Assembly: GCA_030248065.1 (NCBI GenBank)
Contig: JASAMV010001983.1
Coordinates: 1 to 64,000 of the forward strand
DNA length: 64,000 bases
Direction of reading: 5' to 3'
Source: Rhynchonema sp. JSB1_4
Taxonomy: Eukaryota; Nematoda; Chromadorea; Monhysterida; Xyalidae
Shown: in pieces, positions 29,200 through 42,400 of the stretch
How the letters are laid out: each line of letters opens with the position of its first letter
Position numbering within the stretch: position 1 is the stretch's first letter
Program-made: the position numbers and the translations under genes
Notes under the pieces: model-generated
Told to the model about the DNA's origin: nothing
The model's database searches: none
What the model saw: the letters and a program-made list of their open reading frames with translations, nothing else

Positions 29200-32100
29200 A
29201 TGTTGACGTATCTGTCCAGTTTCCTAGACCGCGCACTGGGCCTGGTGCGGACGCGAAGGAGTCAAGTGGTGCTGCTCTCTATCACACTTGGCATTGCGAT
29301 TACGTGGATGGCCTACAAGTTTGTGTTGATCTTTGTGGCGGCTTTGTCGTAAATCCGTTGGTTCGGTGCAACAGAGACGTTTTTCGAAGACTAGTTCGTT
29401 TGTCCACAGTCGTGTGGCCAGCTTGGCCAAATTCGGTGTGCCAACATTCGCATCCGCAGTGTGGGTCAGCGGATTGCACTGCTCCCCAGAATCAGAACAG
29501 CGATTTAATTACGATTCGTCGTACTAAATATTTCCAGCTACAACCGTCGACGTCGTAAGCCAAGCATTCGCAATGGACACGCGCGCGGGTCGAGAATGAC
29601 TGACAGACAGGACAGCAATCGATGCACACAAGCAGCTGCCTCAGGCGGCGACCAGGCTACGACTGCGAATCGGTCCTTTTCTTTTCGACAAGGTTTGCAC
29701 GGTTATTTTTTATTTTTACCGATGGGGAGAAACAGCGTACCACTTGGCCAGGGTGTTGAGTATAGATAGATGAGGACCGCCAAATGTTGACGATAGATAG
29801 ATGACCTCTTCAATAAATCTGTGATAGACCCGAACGTATTGACGATTGATATAGTAGTTGAACTTCGGGGGGAAGGGTTCCGCCAAGTACTACCCTGGCG
29901 AGAAATGTTCCGGCGTTCGCACATATGGTTGACAATCCATCACAGAACTATTGACCGATGAGGGCCACACTAATTATATGAGATACGACGAAATTCTCAT
30001 TCACAGACTCGATCCGTAAACGACATCGCAATTCAGCGTCTGTGACCGGCGGTGATGTTTCATTACGTGCCCCATCAGCCACAGCAACATCTGAGCAATT
30101 GTTGGTGTCGGGTCTAGAAAATCTGATGCACACGGTGAAACAATGGGAGAACGCCGTGAATTCTAGTGATGAAGCACAGTCTGTAAGTGCGTGTTTATTC
30201 ATGATCATGGAATTGTGTTTTTGAAAAAAGTAAACCATTGTGTCGTAGCAGATCACAATTTTTGTTTGACCGCTCATACTATCGTGCCGGCGGTGTCAAA
30301 GTATGTCAGGAAAATTCGACAACGATCCGGTTGGGCTGGGATCTGTTTTTATTGTTTTCCAGTGCCAACACCAGCACATGCCCAGGACATCCCGTGATTT
30401 CCAACGAATGTCTTTGGTATTCAATAGTTGAACGACCGGTTGTGCCACGCGCTATTTGCACCATTTCAATCAACTCAATTCATTGCCAACATATTTGCAG
30501 AGTCAATCACGATCTCTGGCCAACGACGAATCATTGCAAAAGCAGCTGGCCGAACTAATCAAACGCGCACATCAGCTGGAGAATGAGGCACATTCGATTA
30601 TGAAACATCTGGGATTGGATAAAATCGATGAAACTGACGGCGAGTATGTGGACGTTGGACAGTACATGCAGCAGACTGCGGGTTAGTGATTTCGGAAATA
30701 TGATTCTTCTGTTTCTTGTTTTACAAAGTTGCTGAAGTTCAGGTTCGATTCGACGCGGTACGCTATCCGTGCTCTCCGATGACTCTTTCCAGTCTGCGCT
30801 GGAAGAATTGGTTAGCTTTTTTTCCAAAAAAAAATAGTCAAGGGTGTGTAAACTGCACCTGAAACTGCTGTTGGTGGTAATGATAAACATTACAGATTCC
30901 AATAATTGACTCAACCACAGTGGACATCACACTGCGTGAACCATTGAACCTGGAATTATCACAATTGCTATTTTACCATGATGGAATGGCACAAGTGAAA
31001 GAGGGCAATGTCCAGTGCCGAGTTATGAGGTCAGCGCTCAGTCCACTAATCTGGTTGTCTGGAAGCTCGCGTGCTTTTCTTTGGTTTTACCGTGATTGCG
31101 ACCTTTTGTTATGGATTACGAAGTGTCACCAGGGATCGGAAGGTATCGGCACCCAAAAGTATCGAGTATCGGCATGGTTTTCCAAGGTATCGGGTATTAC
31201 GCTTTTCGCGATTGAAACCAAAAACAGCTTTACAGATAATCATTGTTTACGAACTGAAATATTTTTTAAATGTATGCGTGAGCTGTTTTCATGTTGCTGG
31301 ACATAACAACAAAGTCCAATTTTTGTGAAAAAAGTTTTTATTGTCACGCTGGTACGGTTTCCTCTCGAACATTGTTTTTTGTCCAATTTAATTTTTGTTT
31401 TTCTCATTTGTGAAACTCCGATCGTTTTTGGCCAATTGCTCACATTGTTTTGCGCCAACCGTGCAACATTTTGTCTTTGGGTAACCGGTTTTTATAGAGC
31501 AAAAACATTTGATTCTCAAAAACCTTCCTTTTCTTCTGATTGGTTCGATTTGATTTCGCAGAACCGAACTGGTCGGATGCAGCAGCGACGACGAGTTTCT
31601 ATCCAAATTGTGGTGTGTGCGCAAAGCATTCGAATGCGTCTTGGCTGACGAACAGAGACGAATGTCAATGGCGGATGCTGGCAGAAGAATGATTGCTGGA
31701 CTGTTGAGACAGTCGAATAGGGTTGGTTTCGCCCCGGCGTTTTTTTTGCGTTGCTGCTGTTTTCTCTCTTTTGAGTGAACATTGATGATAATTGTGGTGA
31801 TGTCCTCTGTGTGGTGAATAAGAGAATGTAGCTGTCCATTCTGACGTTAATATACTATCAGACAAAATTGTGCACATTCTTTATGTCTGTGAAAATAACC
31901 AGTCTCACTCTCGGTTGCTAAAAAGGGTTTCGTATTTTGTACCAGCTTTGTAACATTATGCAGAAAGCAAATACCGACTCCATATCTCAACAATAACCCT
32001 GTCACAAACGTTTGAATATTTCAGGAGCCCCAGCCGTTCTACGATAGCTACGATCGAATGATGCGATACTTGCAGGAACGAGGAGTGTGGGATGAAATAG

Positions 32101-32878
32101 TGGAGGAACTGCGGCCGAGGCGGGTGCGGCTAAATTAGATTACTCTTTTATAATCATTAGTTTCCGAAATGATTCAAGCTTGATTGCATATTTAGGTCTG
32201 CGAACTGTCTTTCTATGACATTGTGCTCGATTTTGTTCTCATGGACGCGTTTGATGACCTGGCCCAACCACCTAGCGCTGTGTTTGCTGTGACCAGAAAT
32301 CGATATTTGAGCGATGGATTGAAGGAATCCGTTAGTTTGCAGATTTTTTATCTTTCGTGTGCATCGTTCAGCAATAATTCTCTTCAGAATCGACTATTGC
32401 CCATTTTGCAGACGCTAAAGACGATTATTTGGTCGGTGCTGAAAGGCAAACGCAGCCGTCTGACCGTGCAGGACGGGTTTGTCAGTCGGTTCTATGACAT
32501 CAGTGAGATTGTGAGCCCCGTGTTGGCATGGGGATTCTTGGGCACCGACGAAAGACTGCGAGAATTGTGCTATTATTTCAAGGTCTGTTATGTTGGATGT
32601 CTTTAGATTCTAGTTCTGATGGTTGTTTTATTCCCACCTGATTTTACATGACACCAGACCAGGACATCGTCAATTGGCAAGGCCGCATCATTCGCAAAAA
32701 ATATTCCTTTTATTTGCAGGAGCAAATATCGAGTTTTCTAGTGGATATCTTCGATTTCGGTCGTGTGCGATACACAAATGTCACGGATTTAGCGGATGAT
32801 ATTTGGATTTATTGCCAGACACGGGCTGAATTGATCGAACAGCGGCTAAATAGTGAACTACTGCCACCCGAAGTGTAG
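29200..32878 (+). CDS. miga-1: Mitoguardin (MIGA/FAM73 family)
   Basis: Eleven exons: 29200-29348, 29538-29692, 30007-30182, 30501-30681, 30743-30810, 30896-31029, 31562-31721, 32025-32123, 32196-32330, 32412-32582 and 32720-32878. Phases all agree; about 528 aa, near the family length. An N-terminal membrane segment (QVVLLSITLGIAITWMAY) is followed by a basic YNRRRRKP stretch, as in an outer-mitochondrial-membrane anchor. The C-terminal half is the family domain: MRYLQERGVWDEIVEELR, then LMDAFDDLAQPPSAVFAV, then RNRYLSDGLKES, then VSPVLAWGFLGTDERLRE, then LVDIFDFGRVRYTNVTDL. In animals the family promotes mitochondrial fusion and lipid transfer at contact sites. EYVDVG after an acidic stretch in exon 4 resembles a VAP-binding FFAT motif. 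Intron 9 has a second in-frame acceptor at 32388 that would add NRLLPILQ. Confidence 0.93.
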
Positions 32879-33830
32879 ACTTTTGGGAATTATTCGCTCA
32901 GTTAACAACTTATTGTGCTATATCATTTTAATAACCTAGTTACGGGGCTCAAAAATATAGCTTTCTTATCTGAGCTTAGTGTAGTTCGTACTTTCATAAC
33001 CTTTGTGCAATTTGTATGTTGACCGTCCATGTTAGGTTATGTTATCTGTATGTGTTTAAAATTTGCCGATATTGTTGCCTCTGATGCTGTTTCTAGTCAA
33101 ACACGTCGCCAGCTTGGATTGTATTGGATTTGCGTCAGACGTTCAAAAACACTGCTGTTTCGGTCACTGGACCTTTTTGTTGCGCACTAGTTCGTGAGAT
33201 TGTCAACTTTCAGTATTTTGTCCGTTTTGGACAATGTCATCAATATCACCAGTTTTGAGTCACTTATAAATATTTTGAAGTTCGGTGTGTATTGGTCGCA
33301 CAATGACCATATAAGAATTCATCAAATCTATCCTGATTTTCACGTTCAGTCACTCTTAACCACTGCTATTTGTGATGCTCACAAAACATTTTCAGCTGAA
33401 AATAATGCTGCAGATCACCCACGTTGGCGCAGGTCTGAAACATTCTCTTTACTACATGCTTTGTGTGCGATCACGCGCCGCAACGTCACCACCCCGTCAT
33501 TTTCCCTCTTTACAATTCGGGAAAAAAATTTGACCAATTATAAAGTCATTGTGCAACCAATATCTAATGTATATTGAATTGCTACAAATTGGTCAGTGCT
33601 TGTCACCACGAACAAAACCATTTCATACGCGTCAAAATGTTTCATTGCATTTAATTGTTATCGGTTTTGAAATACCGGTTCTGTCTACCTTCTCTGTGCC
33701 TCCTTTATTACTGCTCATTGCGTGGCGCAATTTTTATGCATTCAGTTTTTCCTGACGGTGCCTCTAATTTCGATCAGATCTGACCCAGGTCACTTGATGT
33801 AAAAAAGCGAAGACAGTTCCAGCCAGTGAC
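32879..33830. other. Intergenic region between mitoguardin and SURF6
   Basis: No gene. It carries the MITE at 33292-33560. The sequence just before SURF6 ends in TTCCAG 8 bp upstream of its ATG. Confidence 0.5.
33292..33560. mobile_element. MITE with TTGGTCGCACAATGAC ends, TA target
   Basis: The ends TTGGTCGCACAATGAC and the inverse of TTGGTTGCACAATGAC are flanked by TA on both sides. Most of the 269 bp matches the copy at 60554-60828 in inverse orientation, including TTTTCAGCTGAAAATAAT-type and GATCACGCGCCGCAACGTCA-type blocks. Non-coding. Confidence 0.85.
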
Positions 33831-35928
33831 ATGCCTTCAACTACCCACAAGGGCAATGCTGATGAGCCCGGCCCGTCCACCGGGATTCCAGTTTCGCCGA
33901 CCGACCACGATCGCCATCTACAGATCGACAGCTATCTGCAGCGTGTGGCTGATGTGGTGCCCATTGACATGTGGGGATTCGAACCAGATGTCATGCAGAA
34001 AGTGTCCGAACACAAGTTAAACCTGCTAAATCAGAAGATGTCTGGTTGGTTACAATCAACGTTGCTTTTATAGCTGATTAGTGTTTCTGAATGTGTTAAC
34101 CGCGAGCAGTTTTATGGGCGAATGCAATTGGTTAAAACTGGGTTATCGTCGAAGTTAGGTTCGTGCATCATGAAGTGTGCGGTGTGTTTTTGGTTATCGT
34201 TTCGGCCGCTTTCATAGATGAACGGTGGATCATCAGAGCGAATGCATCTTATGACAGCCAAACGAGCTGGTTTGTTGCCTAAATTTCAGTCAAAACAAGT
34301 CGTCACACGAACACGCGTCACAAACGGCAACTGGTTCGAGCTGACCAATCGTCTTTGTGTAATACGGTGACCGAAATCTGGCAATTAGTCAAACAGAAAG
34401 ATTTGGACATGAAACCCAAGAAATTGAAAAGGAAATTGGAGCATGTTCGTTCTCTTTTGTGTTTTTTGTGCCATTTTCTGTGTTTTTTTTGCACTTTATG
34501 GTCCATTGTTAGGCCCAAGAATCAGCCGAAACCCGCGCTGCGCTCAACAAACGCCTGGCACCGAGCTCGCGATCAAAATCGAACAAAAAGAAGGCTCGAA
34601 AATCAACAGATGGGCGTGTGACGATAAGTGAGATCAAAGACCGGTCATTGAGCAGCAGGCAGAATGCGATAAACGTATTGAAAGAGAAACTGAAGGCCAT
34701 GAAGGGTTGGTCACTGGGCTGTCCAGAACTTAGAACGTAACAAACAAACTTAAGACATTTTTTACCTTTTTGCAGCTGCCAGAACCAAACAACCAGCCGC
34801 TGCCAGTGAACTTGAAACTGAACGAAAGCTGAAACGACGAATCAGTAAACTGCAACTGAAGGAACGACGTAAAAATGAGAAGGGTGGCAAGAACAAAAGG
34901 TCGGTCTCATTTGTGACAATCGCGAATAACGGATTTTCTCTTATAGATAGTTTTAGATCATTCTGGCGTCTATAATTTCACTCAGACCCACCGCCCTGAC
35001 GAATGGTGCGCCATCAACGATTGACGACACTCCCGCAACAAGTGGCACTGTGACGAACCCTGCCGTTGTGAAACAAGCAGCCAAATCCAGTGACAATCAA
35101 CCGATCCGCAACCAGGAGGGTGCACTGGTCTATAGCAAGTTCGACTTTGCGCTCTCGCCCGGCGCGAGGGCTACTTTGAAAACGGTTGGCATTTTGCTCG
35201 TGTTCATTTTGATGTCTGTTTTGTATTTTTCGGTGTCGATTTAAAGTATATTTTTTATCAGAAACCGAAAACGAAAGAGCAAGCAGCAAAATCATCGAGA
35301 AAATCATCCGAATCGCGCAAGAGCGGTGGTGGCGACAACCTGAAAGGTCGAGATTACAAGCGACTGTTGGAAAAGATTGAACAAAGACAGAAGAAAGTGG
35401 ACAAATGGAAAGAACGAGATCCGGAGAAAGCGGAAAGATTGGAGAAGAACATCAAATGGGCGGATGCAATGCAGAAAGCCGAAGGGGGACTGGTCAAGGT
35501 AGGGGGTGATTTCTTGGACGTTTGTATGAGATCGTCGAACATCAGAAATGAAAATGTGTGCTTGCAACAGTATTTGGGTTTGTGCGTTCCACAGCACGTC
35601 GGTGCAGGGAGCAATATACATGAGCTGGCATGTTCTTTTCATGTGCATACGTGTAACATGAAACGCCTTGCCAGTCATTGTTTTCGATATTCAATGAAGA
35701 TTTCACAGAACTTTTCTGAAATCTTTGCAGAATGATCCGGAAAAACTGAAGAAAGCGCTGAAGAACAAAGAGCAGCGTCGTGAGCAGCGCAAGAAGAAAT
35801 GGGACAAACGCGTTGCGATGGTGCACGAGCAACAACAGAGACGGCAGGACAAAAGGAAGAGAAACATTGAGAAGAGGAAGGATCAGATGAAGAAAAAGCG
35901 TATGAATAAGGCTGCCAGAAAGCGGTAG
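33831..35928 (+). CDS. surf6: SURF6 homologue, nucleolar ribosome-biogenesis protein
   Basis: Seven exons: 33831-34044, 34290-34444, 34513-34705, 34776-34899, 34986-35184, 35262-35498 and 35731-35928; about 439 aa. The SURF6 domain fills the last third: GRDYKRLLEKIEQRQKKVDK, then RDPEKAERLEKNIKWADAMQ, then KAEGGLVKNDPEKLKKALK, then QRREQRKKKWDKR and repeated Lys/Arg coiled-coil to the end. The N-terminal part is a lysine-rich helix (DLDMKPKKLKRKLEH) joined by low-complexity basic linkers. SURF6/Rrp14 proteins bind nucleic acid in the nucleolus and act in maturation of both ribosomal subunits. The start MPSTTHKGNAD is the first ATG and lies 8 bp after a TTCCAG acceptor, suggesting trans-splicing. 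AATAAA is at 36017. Confidence 0.93.
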
Positions 35929-36016
35929 CTCTTGTGATTTCATGGATGTCATGCCCTTTGTTATGTTTTGTTATCCGCTCGTTGATTGTTTGTTGACAAA
36001 TGTTTTAACGACAGAA

Positions 36017-36022
36017 AATAAA
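36017..36022 (+). terminator. Poly(A) signal AATAAA of SURF6
   Basis: AATAAA 89 bp after the SURF6 stop codon. Confidence 0.55.
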
Positions 36023-36407
36023 AGCAACAAAGTTATTTCAATGACTTTTTATCGGTCATTATCACGCCTGGATGTGATTATCCACGTCAAAGCAGTTGCT
36101 TGACTTATTTTTATTCCAGTTTTGGTTCCAATGACGTTCCTTTTCTTTTCCTCTTGAGTGCTGTTGGTGCTTATCGGCATCTATACCACCCACCACGTGC
36201 TTAGCTCATTCTGTCAACAGGGCCAGTCATAACTTCAAATGCAATTGAAGAGAAATTTTTCGCGCGTTGTCGACAACGAGCGTTTCTTCAGTTTCGCACT
36301 TGGTTGCCATAGTGACGTTTCAGGTCAAAACGTGCATGTTTTGTAGATGTTGGCCAATCGATATGGGTTTTTTGACAACAATCTTTATTTCAGATAACCT
36401 GAAGAAA

Positions 36408-39400
36408 ATGTCTGGTACCGAAAAAGAGCAGTCGAAGTCCGACAAAAATGTGGACGATTCGTCGTCAAATAATCCGAATGCAGACAAGCATGCCAAGAAA
36501 TTCGATTTGGATGCCATGTTCAGTGAGGCACGATCAACTGCTATTGAACTGAGTCGACAAGTCTGTTTCTGTTCAACTTGAAAATAAAAAAAACTAAATT
36601 TCAATAGCATTTACTAACCAGCGCAGTGCAACCATCTGTCAATTCTTCAGGCTTTGGAAAAACGCGAGGAGCAGGAGGCCGAGACGAGAAAGAAATTGGA
36701 GGATACCATGCACATCAGTGTGCCCGAGCAGACATCAACGCTGGATAAACACGATGTTGGGGTTGGTTGAGAAAAAAACGAAGCCAACAATATTTGGAAT
36801 ACGAAGCACGTTATAAAGACATGAAATAAATTTTGCACAGCCGTCGACAACCGACGATTCCGATGACGATGACCTGATCGGCCCGGCCTTGCCCCCAACA
36901 GCGAGCTCGAATAGTGACGAAGCTGACACTACGCCGTCACCGCAACAGCAACCGTCAACTTCAGGTGGTGCTGCATGCTAGAACATTACGTTTCTCTCAA
37001 ATTTTTCTTCACTTTTTCAAAAAAAATATTTTATTTTGGCAGGCACTCGTGACAGCGGTGTTGAGGATGACGATGATGAGTACGATTCGTACGAGGTGTC
37101 GGTCGAAAAAGTGGTGCCGGCGGCGTGTGAGACCGCGTTCAGACATGGATCCAAGCCAGTAAGACACGTTTACTGAATTCTGCTGATGCCAGCGATTCGG
37201 TGTTTTAATGTCAAAAATTCATAAGTTGTTCCTCTCAGATTTCCGCGATCGGAATCGACACGCAGGGCTCGCGTGTGGCCACCGGGGGATACGATTACAT
37301 GGTGAAGCTGCATGAATTCAGTAATATGGACTCGTCGTTGCGACCGTTTAGAGAGCTGCAACCGGTTGAATGGTGAGATTATTCTGTTTGTTCGCATTTT
37401 TCTGTCATGGCCGTGCTTGGGAAACAATTTCGACCAATTTTTTCAGTCACGTGATCACGAGTCTGTCCTACAGCGCGAATGGCGAAAATCTGATGATCGC
37501 CAGCGGCAACGCGCAAGTACATTTGTTGGACAGAAAGGGCTCGAAATGGGCTGAATGTGTGAAAGGTGGTCGGAGCGCTTTCTTAATTTGAATTTTGTGA
37601 AATTGGCCTGGAGAAAAAACAAGCAATCGCAGAAACGAATTTTCAACTGATTTAGGTGATCAATATATAGTGGATATGAAGAATACCAAGGGACACACGG
37701 CTGCGTTGACGGGAGGCTGCTGGCATCCGTTCAACAGGGACGAATTTATAACCTCGTCGGAGGACAGGTGAACAATGAGCTTCTCAGTTTGTTATGGTTT
37801 TTCTTATTTTCAATGATTTCCGCGCTGCAGCACTGTGCGTGTTTGGTCAACGAACGACTTCAAGGAAGTGACCAGGTGCATCAATACGCACAAATCTCTG
37901 ATCAAAACAAAAAGTGCACAAGGTTGGCTGTTTTTGTGCCCCGTTTCGTTCGATCTGGTTTTTCAACAGCAAGTCGACCTTTAATTTTAGTCTTCCTGTC
38001 TTTCTAATTCAGGCAAGCCCTGTCAACCAACGTGCTGCGCCTACAGTCGTGACGGGAAGTTCATAGTGGCTGGGTGTAACGACGGCAGCATTCAAATTTG
38101 GAATCACGGCCGATATGTTAGTCGATTTATATTTGCAGCTGCCACTTGTTAGCCAAAAAAACAACCAAATAAGCCGTTGTCCAAACTCAGGTGAACACCG
38201 CCAAATGTATACGACAAGCACACGCTGCTGGCGCTGTCACGTCTGTGTCGTTTTCATATGACAATCTCAATCTGGTTTCACGCTCAAGTCAGTAAATTAT
38301 GAAGTTTGGTCCGTTTTTCGTGATTTTAGCATAGTAAACAATCAAACGACAGTAATACAACAGCAGAGAGTTTTCCCCGTTTCTCGCCAAACATCCTTGA
38401 TTGTTTCAGTGGACGACACGGTTAAACTATGGGACCTTCGGATGTTCAAAGATCCGGTGCACATGAAATCCGGTCTCGAGAATCTGTTTCCCATGTTGGT
38501 TTCCTTTCACTTTTTGTCAGTATTTTGTGATTTATTGAGAAAAAAGAGGAAATAGTAATGTTCGCTCGTTTCAGGACCGAGTGCACATTCAGTCCACGCG
38601 ACGAACTCTGTGTGACTGGAACATCAGCCAACAAAAAGACCAACACGCCGGGTAAACTGCTGTTTCTCGAGAAAACTACGTTCCGTCCTGTCTACCAGAT
38701 TGAGTATCCGGGTGTGAGTGTGATCAGAGTAAACTGGCATCCGAAAATCAATCAATTGTTTGTCGGGCTGAGCAATGGAGAGGTTCGTTTCGAGAATGCT
38801 TCGAGTTTAAAAAATCATGAGACATATTTGCTGTTGTTTGTTCAGGTGAAAGTCTACTACGACCCGGAACGCAGCACCCGTGGTGTGTTGTCGTGTGTGC
38901 ACAGGGCGAAGAAACGCGAACGAAAACAGGAGATCATCAGTGATCAAATGATCATTGCACGTTAGTTTGGAGGGAATGCTTTATAATATTTTTATCTTTT
39001 TTGTATAATTTCCACAAAAAATGCCACGTAAAATACTTTCTAGCGCTGACAATGGAAATGTTCCAACCGCGTGGCGAGGAGGGTCAGGAGAAGGAGGTGA
39101 CCGCGTGGAGACTGAAGAAATTGCTGAGACAGCAGGCTCGCGATCCGAACAAGAAATTCCGACAGCCGCACATGCCGCCGATGAGTGGACCAAGTGGGGA
39201 ACTTTGTATTTTTTGATTTGTTTATTTCATCAGCAAGTCGGTGAATTCTCGCTTCCTGGCGTCCAAAACTTGATTGCACGCTTGGTTTGGTAATATCTAA
39301 AAAATGCTCATACAAAATTTATAAAGCTCATGGAATTTCTTATTGCCCTCAGTTTGTAAAAATTGCAGTGCTTGCATGCACGCGTGATCTAGAATTCCGC

Positions 39401-39864
39401 CCAATGTTATCCAGAAGTTACAATATGTGAATCTTATATAGCTGTTTCACTTCATACCATATAAGCCACAATAATTTTCAGGCGCCCAAGGTCGCATCGC
39501 CGAGGGCCATGGTTCATTTCATTCATTCATACTTCGCGAAATGGGCGTGGCGCGCAACAAGGACCTGTTTCGCGATGAGGATGTGAGGAGCAGCATCCTG
39601 AAACATGCGGAGGAGGCCGAGAAGAACCCGATATATCTGGGCAACTTGGGATCTGGCAAATCTGTCTACCAGCACACACAGCCGACCACCTTGTTTCAGG
39701 TTTGTTTTTCTTTTTATGTCTATTTTCTGTTTCTTTGTGTAGTTTCTGAGACAGACGATCGCCCACAAGAATATCTGGCCTTGATATTTCAGGAAAAAAC
39801 CGAAGAAGAAGAAGTTGTTGACGAACTAGAACCCGTGCACAAGAAGAGCAAGATTATTGAATAA
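36408..39864 (+). CDS. wdr70: WDR70 homologue (WD-repeat protein)
   Basis: Sixteen exons: 36408-36560, 36651-36761, 36841-36964, 37043-37158, 37239-37372, 37447-37565, 37656-37767, 37831-37922, 38013-38116, 38191-38287, 38410-38494, 38575-38782, 38846-38960, 39044-39193, 39482-39699 and 39793-39864. Phases agree throughout; about 669 aa. An acidic disordered N-terminus (DDSDDDDLIGPALPP) precedes a WD beta-propeller: SAIGIDTQGSRVATGGYDYM, HTAALTGGCWHPFNRDEFIT, STVRVWSTNDFKEVTRCI, YSRDGKFIVAGCNDGSIQIW, SYDNLNLVSRSMDDTVKLWD. The C-terminus has ILREMGVARNKDLFRDED and ends in a basic tail. That architecture is WDR70 (gastrulation-defective 1 homologue), a nuclear protein linked with the CUL4-DDB1 ligase and DNA-end resection in other organisms. 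The first ATG lies 14 bp after a TTTCAG acceptor. Confidence 0.93.
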
Positions 39865-39865
39865 A
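39860..39865 (+). terminator. AATAAA overlapping the WDR70 stop codon
   Basis: The last codon and stop (GAA TAA) plus the next base form AATAAA. A second AATAAA follows at 40012, so either could direct cleavage. Confidence 0.35.
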
Positions 39866-40024
39866 TAGCTTTGCAACTTGTGCGTGGCTGAAGCTATCAG
39901 ACCACATTGGTCACGCTAAATAACGTGGATTTGATACGTCATATGATACCCACTCCACTCTGTCTATGTTGTTTTGTTCGGTCGCTTTGTTGCAAAAGTT
40001 ACAAAAAGAACAATAAAACGTACA

Positions 40025-40935
40025 ATGTCGTCGTTGGAGAGCGTTCGTGTCGGCAAAGTATTGATCCAACGTGTGGACAGAAAGTTGCGACTTGTGGAGG
40101 ATGAAAAACGTCACAGCTGTTTTGTCACGATGTGGATGTCGTCTGCGCCAGTCCTGCTAACGATGACACATGGCTCACAATATTTTAATGTTTTCTGCGA
40201 GTCCGTCAGTTTGGTATGCTTCTAATTATTTTAGGTAAACCGCGGGTCTTCTGGCTCCTAGATGTACCTACGCATGAGCCCATACCCATGTGGTTATGAG
40301 TTGTTGGTTTTCGGTTTAGCATGTTGCCATGGACGTCAAACCAGAAAACACGTTGGGCTGAAGTTTGGGTTGGACACTCTGGCCCACAATAGAGCAAACA
40401 GCTTGCATAAATTGAGAACTCGTGCCTCAGGATTACTGGGTACAATTGCATGCTTTTGTTTTCGTTGGTGTTCACATGGGACCGCCGTAACACACGTGCT
40501 CAATTAAGCATCATGTGCTGATGTCAGCTTGCACTACTACGGCACTAATGGGCTCTGGTTTTTCGAAAACTGAGTTGACGGACGAAATTTCCCAATACTT
40601 CACTAGCGTGGTGTTTGTCATGTGAATTGGCGCGTTGCTCTTCAAATAACCAGTGTGTGAACTTTGTTGGTTCTTCCTCAGAAGGATGAAAGTTGAAGTT
40701 CAGTGCATGACTGTTCGAAAGTTCAATCATGGTGCTCTTCTAGTACTGACGATCTCACTGTGCACCGCCTTTTTATTGCAGTGATTGTGTCGAGACGGGA
40801 AACAGCACCGTTAACGCGAACTGTTTTCTAGCCGGTTTCAGAACGGTCTTCAGGAAGTACTCCGGCAAAACTTCGGCCAAAAAAGAACAGTCGAACTCGT
40901 ATTTCCGCAATTCATTCTTCGATCACAAAATATGA
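40025..40935 (+). CDS. Doubtful small two-exon ORF
   Basis: Possible exons 40025-40200 and 40782-40935, phase-consistent, about 109 aa. The product begins MSSLESVRVGKVLIQRVDRK, then has a hydrophobic MWMSSAPVLLTMTHGS stretch, then NSTVNANCFLAGFRTVFRKY and a polar end. No domain is recognised. The donor used is weak and the intron is large for this window. It may be noise between WDR70 and the next gene. Confidence 0.25.
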
Positions 40936-41246
40936 CTGAACCACTGACCAATTGTCGATTGTTGTGTTTCAACCTGGTGCTTCTGCTCATCCCGCTGCCC
41001 ACTTGTTTGTGTCATCAGAATGACAACATTGATGGGACTTCCCTGGCTGTCATGTTCGTTTCAGGGAGTTCCCACAGTTTGTTTTGAAACTGCATGAGTT
41101 GTTTTAATTTTGGAATTTGGAAACTGATGTCACGCATACATACATCTCATTCTATCAGACAATGCAATTGAAATAACGGCTGGTGTCAAGTGTAACTGGG
41201 TTATTGGTCCGGTCCTGCCTGGTCACGACAAATACTCGGATTTACT

Positions 41247-42296
41247 ATGCCACTAATTTGGAGCAGCATAAAAGACCTCTCGAGTGGCACCCTGGGAGCA
41301 ACTTTCAAGGTGGTCAAAATTGGTGGCATCAAGAAGCTGATGCTTTCACAACAACTCCCGTGACGCGACCACTCAACACCGAACCAATCGCCAAGTCTGC
41401 CACAGGCCAAAGTCTTGAATTACAATCACCATCCTTCTTTTCAGTATCACAGTGTCGATGCTGTCCGTCGCCTGTTGCTGTATATTCTTCCGTCGGTGCA
41501 TATCACGTATGGCACAACAATTGATCGATCCACACAACACCACACAAGCAGGTTGGTCAGCAGATCAGGTTCGGCAGCACCGAAACCGTTAAATCAGTCG
41601 AACACGAAGACGCCGCGCACCAGCGACAACTGAAATTCAGAAAGTTCATGGTGCGCAAGTATTACGAACTGATCTTATGACCTGAGTGAGGAATCAGCCT
41701 TTCGTGAGGCTTCCGAAAAACTTTATTAGTCATGTGGTCACGATCACAAAGGGTGCGAGTTCTGCAGGCAATGCGCTTGCACGATCATGTCTGGCCTGAA
41801 AGTATATCTAATTCCAGTTCAGACCCGTGTCAACTTTTCAGCCGATGTCAATGACAAACCACCGGCAACAGCCAGCGAGCAACGGCGCCTCAGTCAAATG
41901 CCAGAGAAAATCGTCTTAGATGATGACAGGCATACGGTAACTACCGTAACCCACGTATCCAGCTACAGTACCAACTCGTTCACTTCGAGTGTTGATGTTT
42001 CACAAAGAGGTGGCAGCAGCAACAATAACGGTTCTATGGAAGCCGTGAAGGCAAAATTGGACACTGTCGCGTCGACGCTGACGCCGATAGAGACTCAGGA
42101 TCAAGAGGATTCAACCAGAAATGCAGATAAAACAACAACGACAGCAGAAGATGGCCGAAAATCTGCGGAAACAGCATCGAAATCGCCCAGCAGGCGCAGG
42201 ATACATTCGGAAACATCCAACCGAAGCCACAGAGCTGCTTCGCACACGAGAAGTTCGAAAAATAAGAGTGCTCGCAGCACCCGGGGTCATATGTGA
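41247..42296 (+). CDS. Single-span membrane protein of unknown family
   Basis: Three exons: 41247-41359, 41445-41551 and 41842-42296; phase-consistent, about 224 aa. The first part (MPLIWSSIKDLSSGTLGATF, then VVKIGGIKKLMLSQQLP) leads into a hydrophobic segment with cysteines, ITVSMLSVACCCIFFRRC, a plausible membrane span near residues 39-55. The rest is a long disordered Ser/Thr/Asn-rich tail ending in Arg/Ser/His-rich sequence (SRRRIHSETSNRSHRAASH). The start is the first ATG in the exon-1 frame; further upstream exons are possible because the frame is open 5' of it. No relative is recognised. Confidence 0.45.
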
Positions 42297-42400
42297 CATT
42301 GTTCCGTTGAGCCGTCGTGACCACAGTCTACGACAGCAGAGTGCATACGTTCTACTGGCAGTATTATACGTGGGTGTGCATGCGTAGTGGGCTTGTCGGT

